The notes beneath the pieces are model-generated. The model was given only the letters and a program-made list of their open reading frames with translations. It was not told where the DNA came from and ran no database searches. Shown one piece after another: positions 36,519 through 46,858 of a stretch of 59,539 bases of DNA. The stretch is from Paracoccaceae bacterium (lineage in GTDB: Bacteria > Pseudomonadota > Alphaproteobacteria > Rhodobacterales > Rhodobacteraceae), in contig JASJAU010000042.1 in assembly GCA_030066855.1 (NCBI GenBank), positions 1-59,539 of the forward strand, written 5' to 3'. Numbering within the stretch: position 1 is the first letter of the stretch; each line of letters starts with the position of its first letter. The translations under genes and the position numbers were made by a program.

Positions 36519-38669
36519 ATGAGCGACGGCTTTGTCGAGAAGAGCGGGCTGAAGGTTGCAAAAGAGCTGGCGGAATTCATCGAGGCGGAGGCGCTTCCTG
36601 GAACCGGCGTGGAGGCCGATCATTTCTGGTACGCTTTCAGCCAGCTCGCGCATGAGAGTGGTCCCGAGAACCAGGCGCTCCTTGACCATCGGGAGAGCCT
36701 TCAGCAGCAGATCGACGAATGGCACATCCGCCACCGCAACCAGCCGCATGACCATGAGGCTTACAAGGCGTTCCTGACAGAGATCGGGTATCTTCTGCCT
36801 GAGGGCGGCGCCTTTGAGATTGAGACCAGCAACACCGACCCTGAGATCGCAGAGGTGCCGGGACCGCAGCTTGTGGTGCCGATAACCAACGCTCGCTACG
36901 CGCTGAACGCGGCCAACGCGCGTTGGGGGAGCCTTTACGACGCCTTCTACGGGACCGACGCCACCGACGGCGTCGCGCCGAGCGGCGCCTACGACAAGGG
37001 GCGCGGCGCTCGGGTGGTCGCTAAGGCGCGGGTGTTCCTAGACGAGGCCTTCCCGCTTGAGGGCGCGAGCCATGCGGACGCGCGGCGCTATCATATCAGC
37101 GGCGGCGCGCTTTTGGTCGATGACACGCCGCTTCTCGATCCGGCCAAATTCATCGGATACTCCGGCCATCCGAAGGCGCCGGATGCCGTGCTTCTCCGGA
37201 ACAACGGGCTCCATGTGGAGCTTGTCTTCGACCGCGCGCATCCGATCGGCTCCCGCGATCAGGCGGGGCTCGCCGACGTCCGGCTGGAGGCGGCGGTCTC
37301 GGCCATCATGGATTGCGAGGATTCGGTCGCCTGCGTTGATGCCGATGACAAAGTGCTGGCCTACCGGAACTGGCTGGGCCTGATGAAGGGCGATCTGGAG
37401 GACACCTTCAAGAAAGGTGACGAGACCGTCTCGCGATCGCTGAACCCGGACAAGGTCTTCACGGCGCCCGACGGCAGCGAGGATTCGGTGAAGGGCCGGG
37501 CCCTGATGCTTGTTCGGAACGTCGGTCACCTCATGACCAACCCTGCCATCCTCGACCGCGAAGGGAACGAGGTGTTCGAAGGGCTCATGGACGCCATGAT
37601 CACGTCCCTGATCGCGAAACATGATCTGATTAAGACCAGCGGCCCGCGCAACTCGGTCAATGGCTCGGTCTATGTCGTGAAGCCCAAGATGCACGGGCCC
37701 GACGAGGTCGCCTTCGCGGACGCCACGTTCACTAAGGTCGAAGAGGCGCTGGGTCTGCCGCAGAATACGGTCAAGCTCGGCATCATGGACGAGGAGCGCC
37801 GGACCTCGGTGAACCTCAAGGAGTGCATTCGCGCCGCCCGGCACCGCGTCGCCTTCATCAACACCGGTTTTCTCGACCGCACCGGCGACGAGATCCACAC
37901 GTCGATGGAGGCGGGACCGTTCTCGCGCAAGGATTGGATCAAGCGGAAGTCCTGGATCACCGCCTACGAGAACCGGAATGTCGACATCGGTTTAGAATGC
38001 GGGCTGTCGGGCAAGGCGCAGATCGGCAAAGGCATGTGGGCGATGCCCGATCAGATGGCGGCGATGCTGGAGGCCAAGATCGAGCATCCCAAGGCCGGGG
38101 CGAACTGCGCCTGGGTGCCTTCCCCGACCGCCGCGACGCTGCACGCGCTTCACTATCACCGGGTCAATGTGTTCGGGGTGCAGGAGAAGCTCAAGACAAC
38201 CGGGCGCCGCGCCCATGTCGACGGGCTTCTGGATATTCCCCAGGCGACCTACCGCAAGTGGTCCAAGGACCAGATCCGGCGCGAGGTCGAGAACAACGCC
38301 CAGGGTATTTTGGGATACGTGGTGCGCTGGATCGATCAGGGTGTCGGATGCTCGAAGGTGCCGGACATCAATGATGTCGGTCTGATGGAGGACCGGGCGA
38401 CCTGCCGGATTTCCGCGCAGCACATCGCGAACTGGCTGCATCACGGCGTCATCTCGAAGGATGAGGCGGCAGAGATCATGCGGAAGATGGCGGAAGTCGT
38501 GGATGGCCAGAACGCTGGCGATCCCCGCTACCGGCCAATGGCGCCGGGCTTTGACGGGATCGCCTTTCATGCGGCTTGCGATCTGGTTTTCGATGGCCGG
38601 GTCCAGCCTTCGGGATACACCGAGCCGGTCCTGCACCGCCGTCGGCTGGAGTTGAAGGCCAGCGCGTAA
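36519..38669 (+). CDS. glcB: malate synthase G
   Basis: 716-residue enzyme condensing glyoxylate with acetyl-CoA to malate. Segments specific to the G isoform are [31 protein letters not shown]-like (36.8-36.97 kb), [53 protein letters not shown] and [12 protein letters not shown]; the catalytic Asp lies near the C-terminal [32 protein letters not shown] before ATG 36519 serves as Shine-Dalgarno. It uses the product of GlcDEF, encoded 23 kb upstream, and is followed after 20 bases by glcG. Confidence 0.96.
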   Translation: MSDGFVEKSGLKVAKELAEFIEAEALPGTGVEADHFWYAFSQLAHESGPENQALLDHRESLQQQIDEWHIRHRNQPHDHEAYKAFLTEIGYLLPEGGAFEIETSNTDPEIAEVPGPQLVVPITNARYALNAANARWGSLYDAFYGTDATDGVAPSGAYDKGRGARVVAKARVFLDEAFPLEGASHADARRYHISGGALLVDDTPLLDPAKFIGYSGHPKAPDAVLLRNNGLHVELVFDRAHPIGSRDQAGLADVRLEAAVSAIMDCEDSVACVDADDKVLAYRNWLGLMKGDLEDTFKKGDETVSRSLNPDKVFTAPDGSEDSVKGRALMLVRNVGHLMTNPAILDREGNEVFEGLMDAMITSLIAKHDLIKTSGPRNSVNGSVYVVKPKMHGPDEVAFADATFTKVEEALGLPQNTVKLGIMDEERRTSVNLKECIRAARHRVAFINTGFLDRTGDEIHTSMEAGPFSRKDWIKRKSWITAYENRNVDIGLECGLSGKAQIGKGMWAMPDQMAAMLEAKIEHPKAGANCAWVPSPTAATLHALHYHRVNVFGVQEKLKTTGRRAHVDGLLDIPQATYRKWSKDQIRREVENNAQGILGYVVRWIDQGVGCSKVPDINDVGLMEDRATCRISAQHIANWLHHGVISKDEAAEIMRKMAEVVDGQNAGDPRYRPMAPGFDGIAFHAACDLVFDGRVQPSGYTEPVLHRRRLELKASA

Positions 38670-38689
38670 AACTTTGAAAAGGATGAAAA

Positions 38690-39118
38690 ATGGCTGAGAT
38701 TTCGCTTTCCCGCGCCCGCACGATCATTCGCGGCACCTTCAAGAAAGGCCGCGAGATGGGGTTCGCGCCGCTGTCGGTCGTCGTGCTCGATGCCGGCGGC
38801 AACATCAAAGCTTTCGAGCGTGAGGATGGGGCAGCGCCCGGAAGATTTCAGGTGGCGCATGGCAAGGCGCATGGCGCCGTGATGTTCGGTCTCCCCGGAT
38901 CGGTTCTGCGCGAGCGCGCCGAGCAGCAGGGTTACTTCATCAACTCTCTCAACGGCGCCTACGACGGCAAGATGGTGCCCGTTCCGGGCGGCATCCTCGT
39001 GCTCGACAAGCAGGGCCGCACGATCGGAGCCGTCGGCGTGACCGGCGACACGTCGGACAATGACGCCATCGCGGGCGTGGCGGGTGTCGAAGGCGCGGGC
39101 CTGACCGCCTCGGCCTGA
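38690..39118 (+). CDS. glcG: GlcG/HbpS family protein (DUF336)
   Basis: 142-residue single-domain protein of the GlcG/HbpS family: EISLSRARTIIRGTFKKGREMGFAPLSVVVLDAGGNIKAFERED, AHGKAHGAVMFG, and the ending GGILVLDKQGRTIGAVGVTGDTSDND. The family binds small ligands (haem in HbpS) and recurs in glycolate operons with no proven catalytic role. The 20-base gap after glcB and a GAAAAGGA-type ribosome site suggest co-transcription. Confidence 0.9.
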   Translation: MAEISLSRARTIIRGTFKKGREMGFAPLSVVVLDAGGNIKAFEREDGAAPGRFQVAHGKAHGAVMFGLPGSVLRERAEQQGYFINSLNGAYDGKMVPVPGGILVLDKQGRTIGAVGVTGDTSDNDAIAGVAGVEGAGLTASA

Positions 39119-39148
39119 CGCGCGGTTTGGCGTTCTCGGCGGGGCATG

Positions 39149-39164
39149 TGTGCACTCATGCACA
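39149..39164. promoter_or_regulatory. palindrome, candidate operator before the amidotransferase gene
   Basis: TGTGCA-CTCA-TGCACA is a perfect 6-bp inverted repeat in the 126-base gap between glcG and the downstream gene, 80 bases before its start. Such sites often bind a dimeric repressor. No matching regulator gene is in the window. Confidence 0.35.
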
Positions 39165-39244
39165 ACTACTTCGATAGCCCGGGCTGATTGAACTCCGACC
39201 CGCGTCCCATCAAAATGCCGACGGATCAGGCGCAAGGAGAGATC

Positions 39245-40021
39245 ATGGCGCGGCCCGTCGTTGGGATCATCGGCAATCATCACCTCATCAACGATGAGTA
39301 TCCCACCCATGCGGGCGGGCGGATGAACAGCGAGGCGGTCCGGCAGGTTTCGGACGCGCTGCCGATGATCGTGCCCTCCGACCCGGATCTCGCCGATATC
39401 GAAGACCTTACGACCTCCTGCGACGGGTTTTTGTTCACCGGCGGCCGGCCCAATGTGCACCCCGAGGAGTATGGCGAGGAAGAGACGGAGGCGCACGGCA
39501 CCTTCGATCGCGATCGCGATCAGCTCGTGCTGCCGCTGATCCGGGCCTGCGTCGCCAGCGGTCAGCCAATTCTAGCGATTTGCCGGGGATTTCAGGAATT
39601 GAACGTCGCGATGGGCGGGACGCTTTATCCCGAGATTCGCGACCTTCCAGGACGCATGAACCACCGGATGCCGCCGGATGGCACGCTCGAGGAGAAGTTT
39701 GAGCTGCGCCACGATGTGACTTTCCTGCCCGGCGGGGTGTTTCACGGGATCATGGGCGCGGAGGTGGTGCGCACAAACACGCTGCATGGCCAGGGCATCA
39801 AGGAGAAGGGCGAGCGGATCGTCATCGACGGTCGCGCTGAGGACGGCACGCCGGAGGCGATCTATGTCGAGGGCGCTCCCGGCTTCACGCTGGGCGTGCA
39901 GTGGCACCCGGAGTACAACGCGGCCGAAGACCCTGTTTCGCGCAAGCTGTTCGAGGCCTTTGGTGAGGCGCTCCGCGACTGGCGCTCGGGAAAGCGCCCG
40001 CGCCATCTGAAAACCGCCTGA
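39245..40021 (+). CDS. gamma-glutamyl-gamma-aminobutyrate hydrolase family protein (class I GATase, C26)
   Basis: 258 residues. The nucleophile elbow is PILAICRGFQELNVAMGG, with the His/Glu pair in FTLGVQWHPEYNAAEDP near the C-terminus. The N-terminus ARPVVGIIGNHHLINDEYPTHAGG and the glycine-rich FLFTGGRPNVHPEEYG are typical of the PuuD branch, which hydrolyses gamma-glutamyl-GABA in putrescine breakdown. ATG 39245 with AAGGAGA ahead is the better start than 39188. No other puu genes are adjacent, so another gamma-glutamyl substrate is possible. Confidence 0.88.
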   Translation: MARPVVGIIGNHHLINDEYPTHAGGRMNSEAVRQVSDALPMIVPSDPDLADIEDLTTSCDGFLFTGGRPNVHPEEYGEEETEAHGTFDRDRDQLVLPLIRACVASGQPILAICRGFQELNVAMGGTLYPEIRDLPGRMNHRMPPDGTLEEKFELRHDVTFLPGGVFHGIMGAEVVRTNTLHGQGIKEKGERIVIDGRAEDGTPEAIYVEGAPGFTLGVQWHPEYNAAEDPVSRKLFEAFGEALRDWRSGKRPRHLKTA

Positions 40022-40105
40022 GAGCAGTGCGCTCTTGTCCCGGATCAATGCGACCGGGCCGCGCTGCGATGATGATCCTCGCGTTTCGTTGGAACGGAGA
40101 GATCC

Positions 40106-40648
40106 ATGCGTTTTGCTATCATTTATGGAACGACCGAAGGCCAGACCCGGAAGGTCTGCCGCTTCATTCAAAACACCCTTTTGGAAGACGGCCACGCCAG
40201 CGAGCTTCTGCAGGCGACGGACTCCGAGTCGACCGATCTGACCCATGTCGATGCGGTGATCGCCGCAGGGTCGGTGCATGCGGGCCTGTATCAGAAAGAG
40301 CTGACCGATTTCGTGACAACCCACGCGAACGCCATGGGATACCTACCGAACATGTTCGTCTCTGTTTCGCTCACGGCAGCGGGGGACGACGCGGAGGAAT
40401 GGCAAGGCCTCGAGGACACCGTCAAGCGCATGCGCGTCGAGACCGGTTGGGAGCCGGGCAGGGTGATCCATGTCGCGGGGGCGTTCAAATTCGGCGAGTA
40501 TGACTTCCTGAAGTACTGGGCGATGCGCTGGATCGAGTCCCAAAAGGAGACGAACGTGAAGGCCGGCACGGACATGGAGTACACCGACTGGGAGAAGCTT
40601 GCCGGCGACATCCGGGACTGGACGTCGGGATTGGCGGCTGGCACTTAG
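40106..40648 (+). CDS. flavodoxin-domain protein, HemG-like
   Basis: 180-residue flavodoxin fold. The FMN phosphate loop is IIYGTTEGQTRKVC at residues 5-18. VDAVIAAGSVHAGLYQKEL and NMFVSVSLTAAGDD are the isoalloxazine loops, as in HemG, the FMN-dependent protoporphyrinogen oxidase. The C-terminal part (GAFKFGEYDFLKYWAMRWI) also resembles HemG, but whether it oxidises protoporphyrinogen is unknown; it may be a general redox carrier. It sits 84 bases after the C26 hydrolase. Confidence 0.8.
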   Translation: MRFAIIYGTTEGQTRKVCRFIQNTLLEDGHASELLQATDSESTDLTHVDAVIAAGSVHAGLYQKELTDFVTTHANAMGYLPNMFVSVSLTAAGDDAEEWQGLEDTVKRMRVETGWEPGRVIHVAGAFKFGEYDFLKYWAMRWIESQKETNVKAGTDMEYTDWEKLAGDIRDWTSGLAAGT

Positions 40649-40679
40649 GCGCGAGACATCGCAAGGGAGGGGAGCGGTC

Positions 40680-41369
40680 ATGAAACGCTCGCGCATCAAC
40701 GAGATCATGTCGGCGGCGGACGATTTGATCCGCAGCCATGGCTTCACCCTTCCGCCATTCGCCTATTGGACGCCGGACGAGTTCAAATCCAAACGCGAGA
40801 CCGCCAAGCGGATCATCGACGCGCGCATGGGCTGGGACATCACGGATTACGGGCAGGGCGACTTCGAAAAGCTCGGGCTGTTCCTGTTCACGCTGAGGAA
40901 CGGGAGCCTCGCCGATCTGCAAAAGGGCGGCGGGATGGTTTATGCCGAGAAGCTGCTGATCAGCCGCAAGGATCAGATCAGCCCAATGCATACGCATGTC
41001 ATCAAATCGGAAGACATCATCAATCGCGGCGGCGCGACGATGGCGATCGAGCTTTTTGGCTCGGACGCGGAGGGGAACTTGGACGACACGGCCGGCGGCA
41101 CTGTGATGTGCGACGGCATACCGCGAGACTTCGCGCCGGGCGAGGTCTTGCTGTTCCAGCCGGGCGAAAGCGTGACGCTGATGCCGGGGGACTGGCACGC
41201 CTTTTGGGGTGCGGACGGTGATGTGCTGATCGGCGAGGTCTCGACCGTAAATGACGACCTGACGGACAACATCTTCCGCGACGAGATTGGGCGCTTCTCG
41301 GCGATCGAGGAGGACGAGGCGCCGACGCATCTCCTGGTGAGCGACTACGAAGCCTGGCTGTCCGGCTGA
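40680..41369 (+). CDS. D-lyxose isomerase-like cupin protein
   Basis: 229-residue cupin. The metal site is seen in KDQISPMHTHVIKSEDIINRGG (two His and a Glu), with the closing half LMPGDWHAFWGADGDVLIGEVS. These are features of the D-lyxose ketol-isomerase family, which interconverts D-lyxose and D-xylulose. The long N-terminal helix set (RINEIMSAADDLIRSHGFTLPPFAYWTPDEF) is typical. GGGAGGGGAG precedes ATG 40680. It overlaps the convergent GNAT gene by 25 bases. The physiological sugar is not clear from its neighbours. Confidence 0.85.
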   Translation: MKRSRINEIMSAADDLIRSHGFTLPPFAYWTPDEFKSKRETAKRIIDARMGWDITDYGQGDFEKLGLFLFTLRNGSLADLQKGGGMVYAEKLLISRKDQISPMHTHVIKSEDIINRGGATMAIELFGSDAEGNLDDTAGGTVMCDGIPRDFAPGEVLLFQPGESVTLMPGDWHAFWGADGDVLIGEVSTVNDDLTDNIFRDEIGRFSAIEEDEAPTHLLVSDYEAWLSG

Positions 41370-41827
41370 GCGGCCCGCCAGGTCATCTCGAAGCGTCTAA
41401 GCGTAACACCAGAGCGCTCGACCTCCTCGGACTGAACGACCGTCCAGCCGCGCTTCTCAAGAAAGGGCCTGAGATACAGGCTGGCGTGGGTGCGAAGGGT
41501 TTTCAGGCCTTGCGCCTCAGCCTCGGCCAGCAGTTCGGCGTAGAGCGACGCGGCGGTGCCGTCGCCCCGAGCGCGGGGGGCCACGAAGAAAAGATCCAGA
41601 TAGCCCTCGTCGTCGAGAGAAATGAACCCGGTCATGCCCTGGGCGTCTTCTGACACCCACACGCGGGCGACCTCCAGCCTCGCGCTCCAGCTTTCGGGCG
41701 GCTCATCCGACGGTGCCCATGCAAGCCGCTGGGCGCGGTTGTAATGCTCGGAGGCGCCGTTTCGCACCGCCTCCAGATAAACGTCATAGCATTCGACGGC
41801 GTCGTCACGCGTCCAGCGCCGGATCAT
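41345..41827 (-). CDS. GNAT-family N-acetyltransferase
   Basis: 160-residue GNAT. The acetyl-CoA loop is LFFVAPRARGDGTAASLYAELL (R-x-x-G-x-G/A), preceded by the strand MTGFISLDDEGYLD and followed by LRPFLEKRGWTVVQSE. The start MIRRWTRDDAVECYDVYLEAV is typical of small stand-alone GNATs. Its ATG overlaps the kynU stop by four bases, so it is translated from the same message. Substrate unknown. Confidence 0.85.
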   Translation of the reverse strand: MIRRWTRDDAVECYDVYLEAVRNGASEHYNRAQRLAWAPSDEPPESWSARLEVARVWVSEDAQGMTGFISLDDEGYLDLFFVAPRARGDGTAASLYAELLAEAEAQGLKTLRTHASLYLRPFLEKRGWTVVQSEEVERSGVTLRRFEMTWRAAQPDSQAS

Positions 41828-43017
41828 GTCACGGCGGCTTTCACCCTGTACTCCGGGCGGTCCCAGAGCCTATCTGTCATGATCTCACCCAGGATTTCCG
41901 CCGCGCGCTGGACGTCATCGGGCGAGATGTAAAGCGGCGTCATGCCGAAGCGCATGATGTCCGGCGCTCGGAAGTCCCCGATCACACCGCGGTCAATCAG
42001 CGCCTGCATGACCGCGTAGCCTTCGGCGAACCGGAACGCCACCTGACTGCCGCGCCGCTCGGCGTCGCGCGGCGAGACGAGCTCGAAGTCGGGGCAGCGG
42101 CGCTCGACCTCTCGGATGAAAAGCTCGCAGAGCTCAACTGACCGTGCGCGGATGTCGCTCATGTCTACTTGATCCCAGACGTCCATAGCTGCGTCGAGCG
42201 CGGCAAGTTGCAGAATCGGCGGTGTGCCCACGCGCATCCGGTCGATACTCTGGGCGGGCCTGAAATCGAGGTCGAAAGCGAAGGGCGCTTCATGCGCGAA
42301 CCAGCCGGAGAGGGCGGGGCGGGCGGCCTCCGTGTGCTCTGGCGCCACATAGACGAACGCGGGACCGCCGGGGCCGGAGTTCAGGTATTTGTAGGAGCAT
42401 CCGACGGCGAAATCCGCCCCGCCGCCCAAGACATCCACGGGAAAGGCCCCTGCGGAATGGGCCAGATCCCAGATCGCGAGCGCGCCCTGCTCATGCGCCT
42501 TTTGCGTCAGCCTGGCCATGTCGTGGCGGAGACCGGTGCTGTAGCCCACCTCGGTGATCAGAATGCAGGCGACGGTCTCGTCGATATTCGCCTTGACCTC
42601 TTCCGGCGCGACGAGTTTCAGCTCGTGGCCTTTGTCCAGCGACCGGATCAACCCGTCGGCCATGTAGAGATCGCTCGGGAAGTTGCCGGTATCGCTCAGG
42701 ACGACCCGCCGGTCGGGACGCATCTCAAGCGCCGAGGCCAGCGCCTGATAGACCTTGATGGACAAGGTGTCGCCCATCACGACCGATCCGCCGGGAGCGC
42801 CGATCAGCTTGCCGATCCGGTCGCCCACGCGTCTGGGCAGGTCCACCCAGCCCGCCCGGTTCCAGCCGGTGATCAGCATCTCGCCCCATTCGTCCCGGGC
42901 GGTTTGCCCGAGCCGGGCGGGGACGGACTTGGGCAGCGGCCCGAGCGAGTTGCCGTCGAGATAGATCACGCCGTCAGGCAGGTGAAAAAGCTGTCGCGTC
43001 GCATCGAAATCGGTCAT
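41824..43017 (-). CDS. kynU: kynureninase
   Basis: 397-residue PLP enzyme cleaving kynurenine to anthranilate and alanine in tryptophan catabolism. The PLP-lysine motif is FAVGCSYKYLNSGPGGPAFVYV; IYLDGNSLGPLPKSV near the N-terminus, ITEVGYSTGLRHD and WDLAHSAGAFPVD are also characteristic. Tryptophan dioxygenase and kynurenine formamidase genes are not in the window. It is translationally coupled to a GNAT gene. Confidence 0.93.
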   Translation of the reverse strand: MTDFDATRQLFHLPDGVIYLDGNSLGPLPKSVPARLGQTARDEWGEMLITGWNRAGWVDLPRRVGDRIGKLIGAPGGSVVMGDTLSIKVYQALASALEMRPDRRVVLSDTGNFPSDLYMADGLIRSLDKGHELKLVAPEEVKANIDETVACILITEVGYSTGLRHDMARLTQKAHEQGALAIWDLAHSAGAFPVDVLGGGADFAVGCSYKYLNSGPGGPAFVYVAPEHTEAARPALSGWFAHEAPFAFDLDFRPAQSIDRMRVGTPPILQLAALDAAMDVWDQVDMSDIRARSVELCELFIREVERRCPDFELVSPRDAERRGSQVAFRFAEGYAVMQALIDRGVIGDFRAPDIMRFGMTPLYISPDDVQRAAEILGEIMTDRLWDRPEYRVKAAVT

Positions 43018-43109
43018 GCGCCTAGGTCGCGCCGGGCGGCGGAAAGGTCAATCCCCTCATCAGAACGGGCGGCGTGGACAAGACCGCCGGCGGCGCGTTA
43101 ACTCGGCGC

Positions 43110-43544
43110 ATGATTCCCAAGTCGCTCGATCTTCCTCCCGTCTGGCTCTTTCTGTTCGCGATCGTCGCCTACACGACGGGCAATGGCGCGACCGAATTCA
43201 TGCGGATGTCGGGCGTCGCGCTCATGTTCGCGGGGATCATCCTGACGGCAGTCGCGAGCTTCGAGTTGCGCAAGCAACAGACCACCATCGTTCCCCACCG
43301 CGTGCCGGACGCCATCGTAACAACAGGCGTCTACCGCTTCAGCCGGAATCCGATCTACCTCGCCGACGCGATCATCCTCGCCGGCGTCAGCATATATGCC
43401 GGCAGCGTGCTCGGCGTGCTGCTGGTTATCGCTTTCTGCTGGGTCATCACGCGGCGGTTCATCGTCGATGAAGAGGCCCGGCTGACCGAGCATTTCGGCC
43501 CCGCCTTCGCGGAGTATTCCAAGCAAACGCGCCGCTGGCTCTGA
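43110..43544 (+). CDS. isoprenylcysteine carboxyl methyltransferase (ICMT) family membrane protein
   Basis: 144 residues with three to four membrane helices. TTGVYRFSRNPIYLADAIILAG contains the RxPxY motif and FIVDEEARLTEHFGPAFAEYSKQTRRWL is the SAM-binding end of the ICMT/PEMT fold. In bacteria these small proteins methylate unknown lipids or isoprenoids. ATG 43110 (MIPKSLDLPPVWLF) was chosen as it directly precedes the first helix. Confidence 0.85.
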   Translation: MIPKSLDLPPVWLFLFAIVAYTTGNGATEFMRMSGVALMFAGIILTAVASFELRKQQTTIVPHRVPDAIVTTGVYRFSRNPIYLADAIILAGVSIYAGSVLGVLLVIAFCWVITRRFIVDEEARLTEHFGPAFAEYSKQTRRWL

Positions 43545-43611
43545 GCCGCGCGGAAACCGCGCAGGGGGCTCGACTTGTGAAACACAGGGCCGCCCGCTAG
43601 ACAACCGCGAC

Positions 43612-43630
43612 TCCCGAACCACATTCGGGA
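43612..43630 (+). promoter_or_regulatory. hairpin in the pntA leader
   Basis: A perfect 7-bp inverted repeat TCCCGAA / TTCGGGA with a CCACA loop lies 22 bases before the pntA start. It could stabilise the messenger or be an operator. Nothing else supports a role. Confidence 0.3.
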
Positions 43631-43652
43631 CAAAGAACGACGGGGGATGCCC

Positions 43653-45224
43653 ATGAAGATCGGAACGCCGAAGGAAACGGCGGAGGGTGAAGCGCGTGTG
43701 GCCATGACGCCGCAAAGCGCGAAGGATCTGCAAAAACTCGGATACGATTGCCTGGTTGAAAGCGGCGCCGGATTGGCGGCCGGGTTCGACGATGCGGCCT
43801 ACACAGAGGCCGGGGTCGAAGTGGTCTCCGGAGAGGCGCTCTGGAGCGACGCCGACATCGTCGCCAAAGTTCGCCCGCCGAGCGATGCCGAGGCCGGTAC
43901 CCTCAGCGAGGGTCAGACGCTGATCTCGTTCTTCTATCCGGCGGCGAACGAGCCGCTGATGAACATCGCGAAAGACCAGAAGGCCAACGTCATCGCGATG
44001 GACATGGTCCCGCGGATCAGTCGGGCGCAGAAGATGGACGCGCTCTCGTCTATGGCGAACATCGCCGGCTACCGCTCTGTTATTGAAGCCGGAAACAACT
44101 TCGGCCGGTTCTTTACCGGACAGGTGACCGCGGCGGGCAAGGTGCCCCCTGCAAAGGTGTTGGTCGTCGGCGCCGGAGTGGCCGGTCTTGCCGCCATCGG
44201 CACGGCAACGTCCTTGGGCGCGATCACGCTCGCCTTCGACGTGCGTCCCGAAGTCGCCGAGCAGATCGAGTCGATGGGCGCGGAGTTCGTCTTCCTGGAG
44301 TTCGACGAAGAGCAGACAGACGGCGCGGCTACCGGCGGTTACGCAGCCCCGTCCTCGCCCGAGTTCCGGGACGCGCAGCTCGCAAAATTCCGGGAGCTGG
44401 CGCCGGAGGTCGACATCGTCATCACCACGGCGCTGATCCCGAACCGCGACGCGCCGGTTCTCTGGACCAAGGACATGGTCGAGGCGATGAAGCCAGGCTC
44501 GGTGATCGTCGATTTGGCGGCCGAGCGCGGCGGCAATTGCGAGCTGACCGTCGCGGACGAGAAAATCGCGACTGAGAATGGGGTTACAATCGTCGGCTAC
44601 ACCGACTTCCCTTCGCGTATGGCGACGCAATCGTCGCTGCTCTATTCAACCAACATCCGCCACATGATGACCGATCTGACCCCCGAGAAAGACGGGCAGG
44701 TCGTGCATGACATGGAAGACGACGTGATCCGAGGCGCGACTGTCACCTATGCGGGTGAGATCACCTATCCGCCGCCGCCGCCCAAAGTGCAGGCCATCGC
44801 GGCCCAGCCCGCGAAACCCGCGCCGAAGGAGCTGACACCGGACGAAAAGCGCGCCCAAGAAGTCGCAGCGTTTCGGAAGCAGACGACAAACCAGGTCGGC
44901 CTCTTGGCCATTGGCGGCGGGTTGATCCTGGCCGTCGGCCTGGTCGCGCCGGCCAGCTTCATGCAGCACTTCATCGTCTTCGTGCTGTCGGTCTTCGTTG
45001 GCTTCCAGGTGATCTGGAATGTCTCGCATTCGCTGCATACGCCGCTCATGGCCGTGACGAACGCGATCTCGTCGATCATCATCCTCGGCGCCTTGATGCA
45101 GGTCGGGTCGAACAGCGTGATCATTATGATCCTCGCGGCTCTCGGCATCCTCATGGCCTCGGTGAACATCTTCGGCGGGTTCCTTGTGACGCGCCGCATG
45201 CTCGCCATGTTCCAGAAGTCGTGA
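43653..45224 (+). CDS. pntA: NAD(P) transhydrogenase subunit alpha
   Basis: 523-residue subunit of the proton-translocating transhydrogenase. Domain I (about 1-385) binds [34 protein letters not shown] and the Rossmann loop [21 protein letters not shown]. The C-terminal 100 residues carry the domain II helices ([38 protein letters not shown]). This is the two-gene form, with PntAA and PntAB fused. ATG 43653 is chosen because the GGGGG box abuts ATG 43647 directly. It is 16 bases before pntB. Confidence 0.95.
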   Translation: MKIGTPKETAEGEARVAMTPQSAKDLQKLGYDCLVESGAGLAAGFDDAAYTEAGVEVVSGEALWSDADIVAKVRPPSDAEAGTLSEGQTLISFFYPAANEPLMNIAKDQKANVIAMDMVPRISRAQKMDALSSMANIAGYRSVIEAGNNFGRFFTGQVTAAGKVPPAKVLVVGAGVAGLAAIGTATSLGAITLAFDVRPEVAEQIESMGAEFVFLEFDEEQTDGAATGGYAAPSSPEFRDAQLAKFRELAPEVDIVITTALIPNRDAPVLWTKDMVEAMKPGSVIVDLAAERGGNCELTVADEKIATENGVTIVGYTDFPSRMATQSSLLYSTNIRHMMTDLTPEKDGQVVHDMEDDVIRGATVTYAGEITYPPPPPKVQAIAAQPAKPAPKELTPDEKRAQEVAAFRKQTTNQVGLLAIGGGLILAVGLVAPASFMQHFIVFVLSVFVGFQVIWNVSHSLHTPLMAVTNAISSIIILGALMQVGSNSVIIMILAALGILMASVNIFGGFLVTRRMLAMFQKS

Positions 45225-45240
45225 AGCGGGGGTAAGGACA

Positions 45241-46758
45241 ATGGATTTCGGTTTCACCACCGCCGCTTACGTCGTCGCTGGCGTTCTTTTTATCCTCTCG
45301 CTGGGCGGCCTTTCGGGACAGGAAAGCGCGAAACGCGCTGTCTGGTATGGCATTGTGGGCATGGCGATCGCCGTGCTGGCGACGCTGATCGGGCCAGGCG
45401 CCGGGCTTTGGATTCTATCAATCGTCCTGGTCGCGGCGGGCGCCGCTGTCGGGTATCAGCTCGCCACGCGGGTCGAGATGACCCAGATGCCCGAGCTTGT
45501 TGCAATCATGCACTCGCTTGTCGGACTGGCGGCGGTCTTTGTGGGCTTCAACGCCGACATCATGATCAACATGGTCTCCGGCGTCTACGCCGATGCGGGC
45601 CGTGTTCTGGGGGCCGTGGCCGAAGACGGCTACACCGCCATCGGTCTGCCCAACGACGTCTTCAAGGAGCTGTCAGCCTTCGGCCAGCTTGTCGCCAAGA
45701 AAACGGCCGTCGAGATCACCATCCTGCGCGTGGAGCTCGTTCTCGGCATCTGGATCGGGGCGGTGACCTTCACTGGCTCGGTCGTGGCTTATGGCAAGCT
45801 TTCGGGCAACTCGAGCCTGTTGCCGTTCAAGATCGACACCGCGGCCAAGCAGCTTCCGGGCGGTCACCTTCTGAACGCGGCGGCGGCTGCGCTGTCGCTG
45901 GTTCTGCTGATCATGTACCTCTCCGGCGCCGGCTCGTGGACGCTGGTCCTGCTGGCGCTCGCGGCCTTCTTCATCGGCTATCACCTGATCATGGGAATCG
46001 GCGGCGCCGATATGCCGGTGGTCGTGTCGATGCTGAACAGCTATTCGGGCTGGGCGGCGGCGGCGATCGGCTTCTCGCTCGGCAATGACCTGTTGATTGT
46101 GGTCGGGGCGCTAGTTGGCTCGTCGGGTGCGATCCTGTCCTACATCATGTGCAAGGCGATGAACCGGTCCTTCGTCAGCGTGATCCTGGGCGGGTTCGGC
46201 GGCGGCGGCGGCGCGCAGATGGCGGTCGAGGGCGAGCAGATCGCGATCGACGCCGACGGCGTCGTGGCGGCGCTGGCCGACGCCGACAGCGTGATCATCG
46301 TGCCAGGCTACGGCATGGCGGTGGCGCAGGCTCAGCAGTCGGTCAGCGAGCTTACCCGCAAGATGCGGACCGCCGGAAAAGAGGTGCGGTTCGCCATCCA
46401 CCCGGTCGCCGGTCGCCTGCCTGGGCACATGAACGTGCTCCTGGCCGAGGCGAAGGTGCCTTACGACATCGTTCTGGAAATGGATGAGATCAACGACGAT
46501 TTCCCCGAAACGGATGTGGTCATAGTTATTGGCTCGAACGACATCGTGAACCCGGCGGCGCAGGACGATCCGAACTCGCCTATTGCCGGCATGCCGGTGC
46601 TGGAGGTTTGGAAGGCCAAGCAGGTCTTCGTGTCAAAGCGCGGCCAGGGCACGGGATACTCAGGCATCGAGAACCCGCTGTTTTACAAGGAGAACACGCG
46701 GATGTTCTATGGCGACGCCAAGGTTTCTGTGGACAGCCTGTTGCCGAAGATGGAGTGA
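45241..46758 (+). CDS. pntB: NAD(P) transhydrogenase subunit beta
   Basis: 505-residue membrane subunit. The first 290 residues form about nine helices (domain II) and the last 180 the NADP-binding domain [25 protein letters not shown] and [25 protein letters not shown], then [35 protein letters not shown]. With PntA it drives NADPH formation from NADH using the proton gradient. A terminator follows directly. Confidence 0.96.
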   Translation: MDFGFTTAAYVVAGVLFILSLGGLSGQESAKRAVWYGIVGMAIAVLATLIGPGAGLWILSIVLVAAGAAVGYQLATRVEMTQMPELVAIMHSLVGLAAVFVGFNADIMINMVSGVYADAGRVLGAVAEDGYTAIGLPNDVFKELSAFGQLVAKKTAVEITILRVELVLGIWIGAVTFTGSVVAYGKLSGNSSLLPFKIDTAAKQLPGGHLLNAAAAALSLVLLIMYLSGAGSWTLVLLALAAFFIGYHLIMGIGGADMPVVVSMLNSYSGWAAAAIGFSLGNDLLIVVGALVGSSGAILSYIMCKAMNRSFVSVILGGFGGGGGAQMAVEGEQIAIDADGVVAALADADSVIIVPGYGMAVAQAQQSVSELTRKMRTAGKEVRFAIHPVAGRLPGHMNVLLAEAKVPYDIVLEMDEINDDFPETDVVIVIGSNDIVNPAAQDDPNSPIAGMPVLEVWKAKQVFVSKRGQGTGYSGIENPLFYKENTRMFYGDAKVSVDSLLPKME

Positions 46759-46786
46759 GTTGCGCCGCCTGATGGCGTCGCCTGAG

Positions 46787-46813
46787 GGCCGCGGCATTCG
46801 CCGCGGCCTTTTT
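46787..46813 (+). terminator. rho-independent terminator of pntAB
   Basis: Perfect 9-bp stem GGCCGCGGC / GCCGCGGCC, ATTC loop and TTTTT, 28 bases after the pntB stop. Confidence 0.93.
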
Positions 46814-46858
46814 CGTGCTGCTGTCGGAAGTATTTGCGCCGAGAGGAATGCTGGGCGC

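Noticed and set aside
43548-43562. GCGCGG-AAA-CCGCGC hairpin after the ICMT-family gene as a terminator
   Set aside because: No T-run follows, and the loop of three bases in GC-rich DNA is easily expected by chance.
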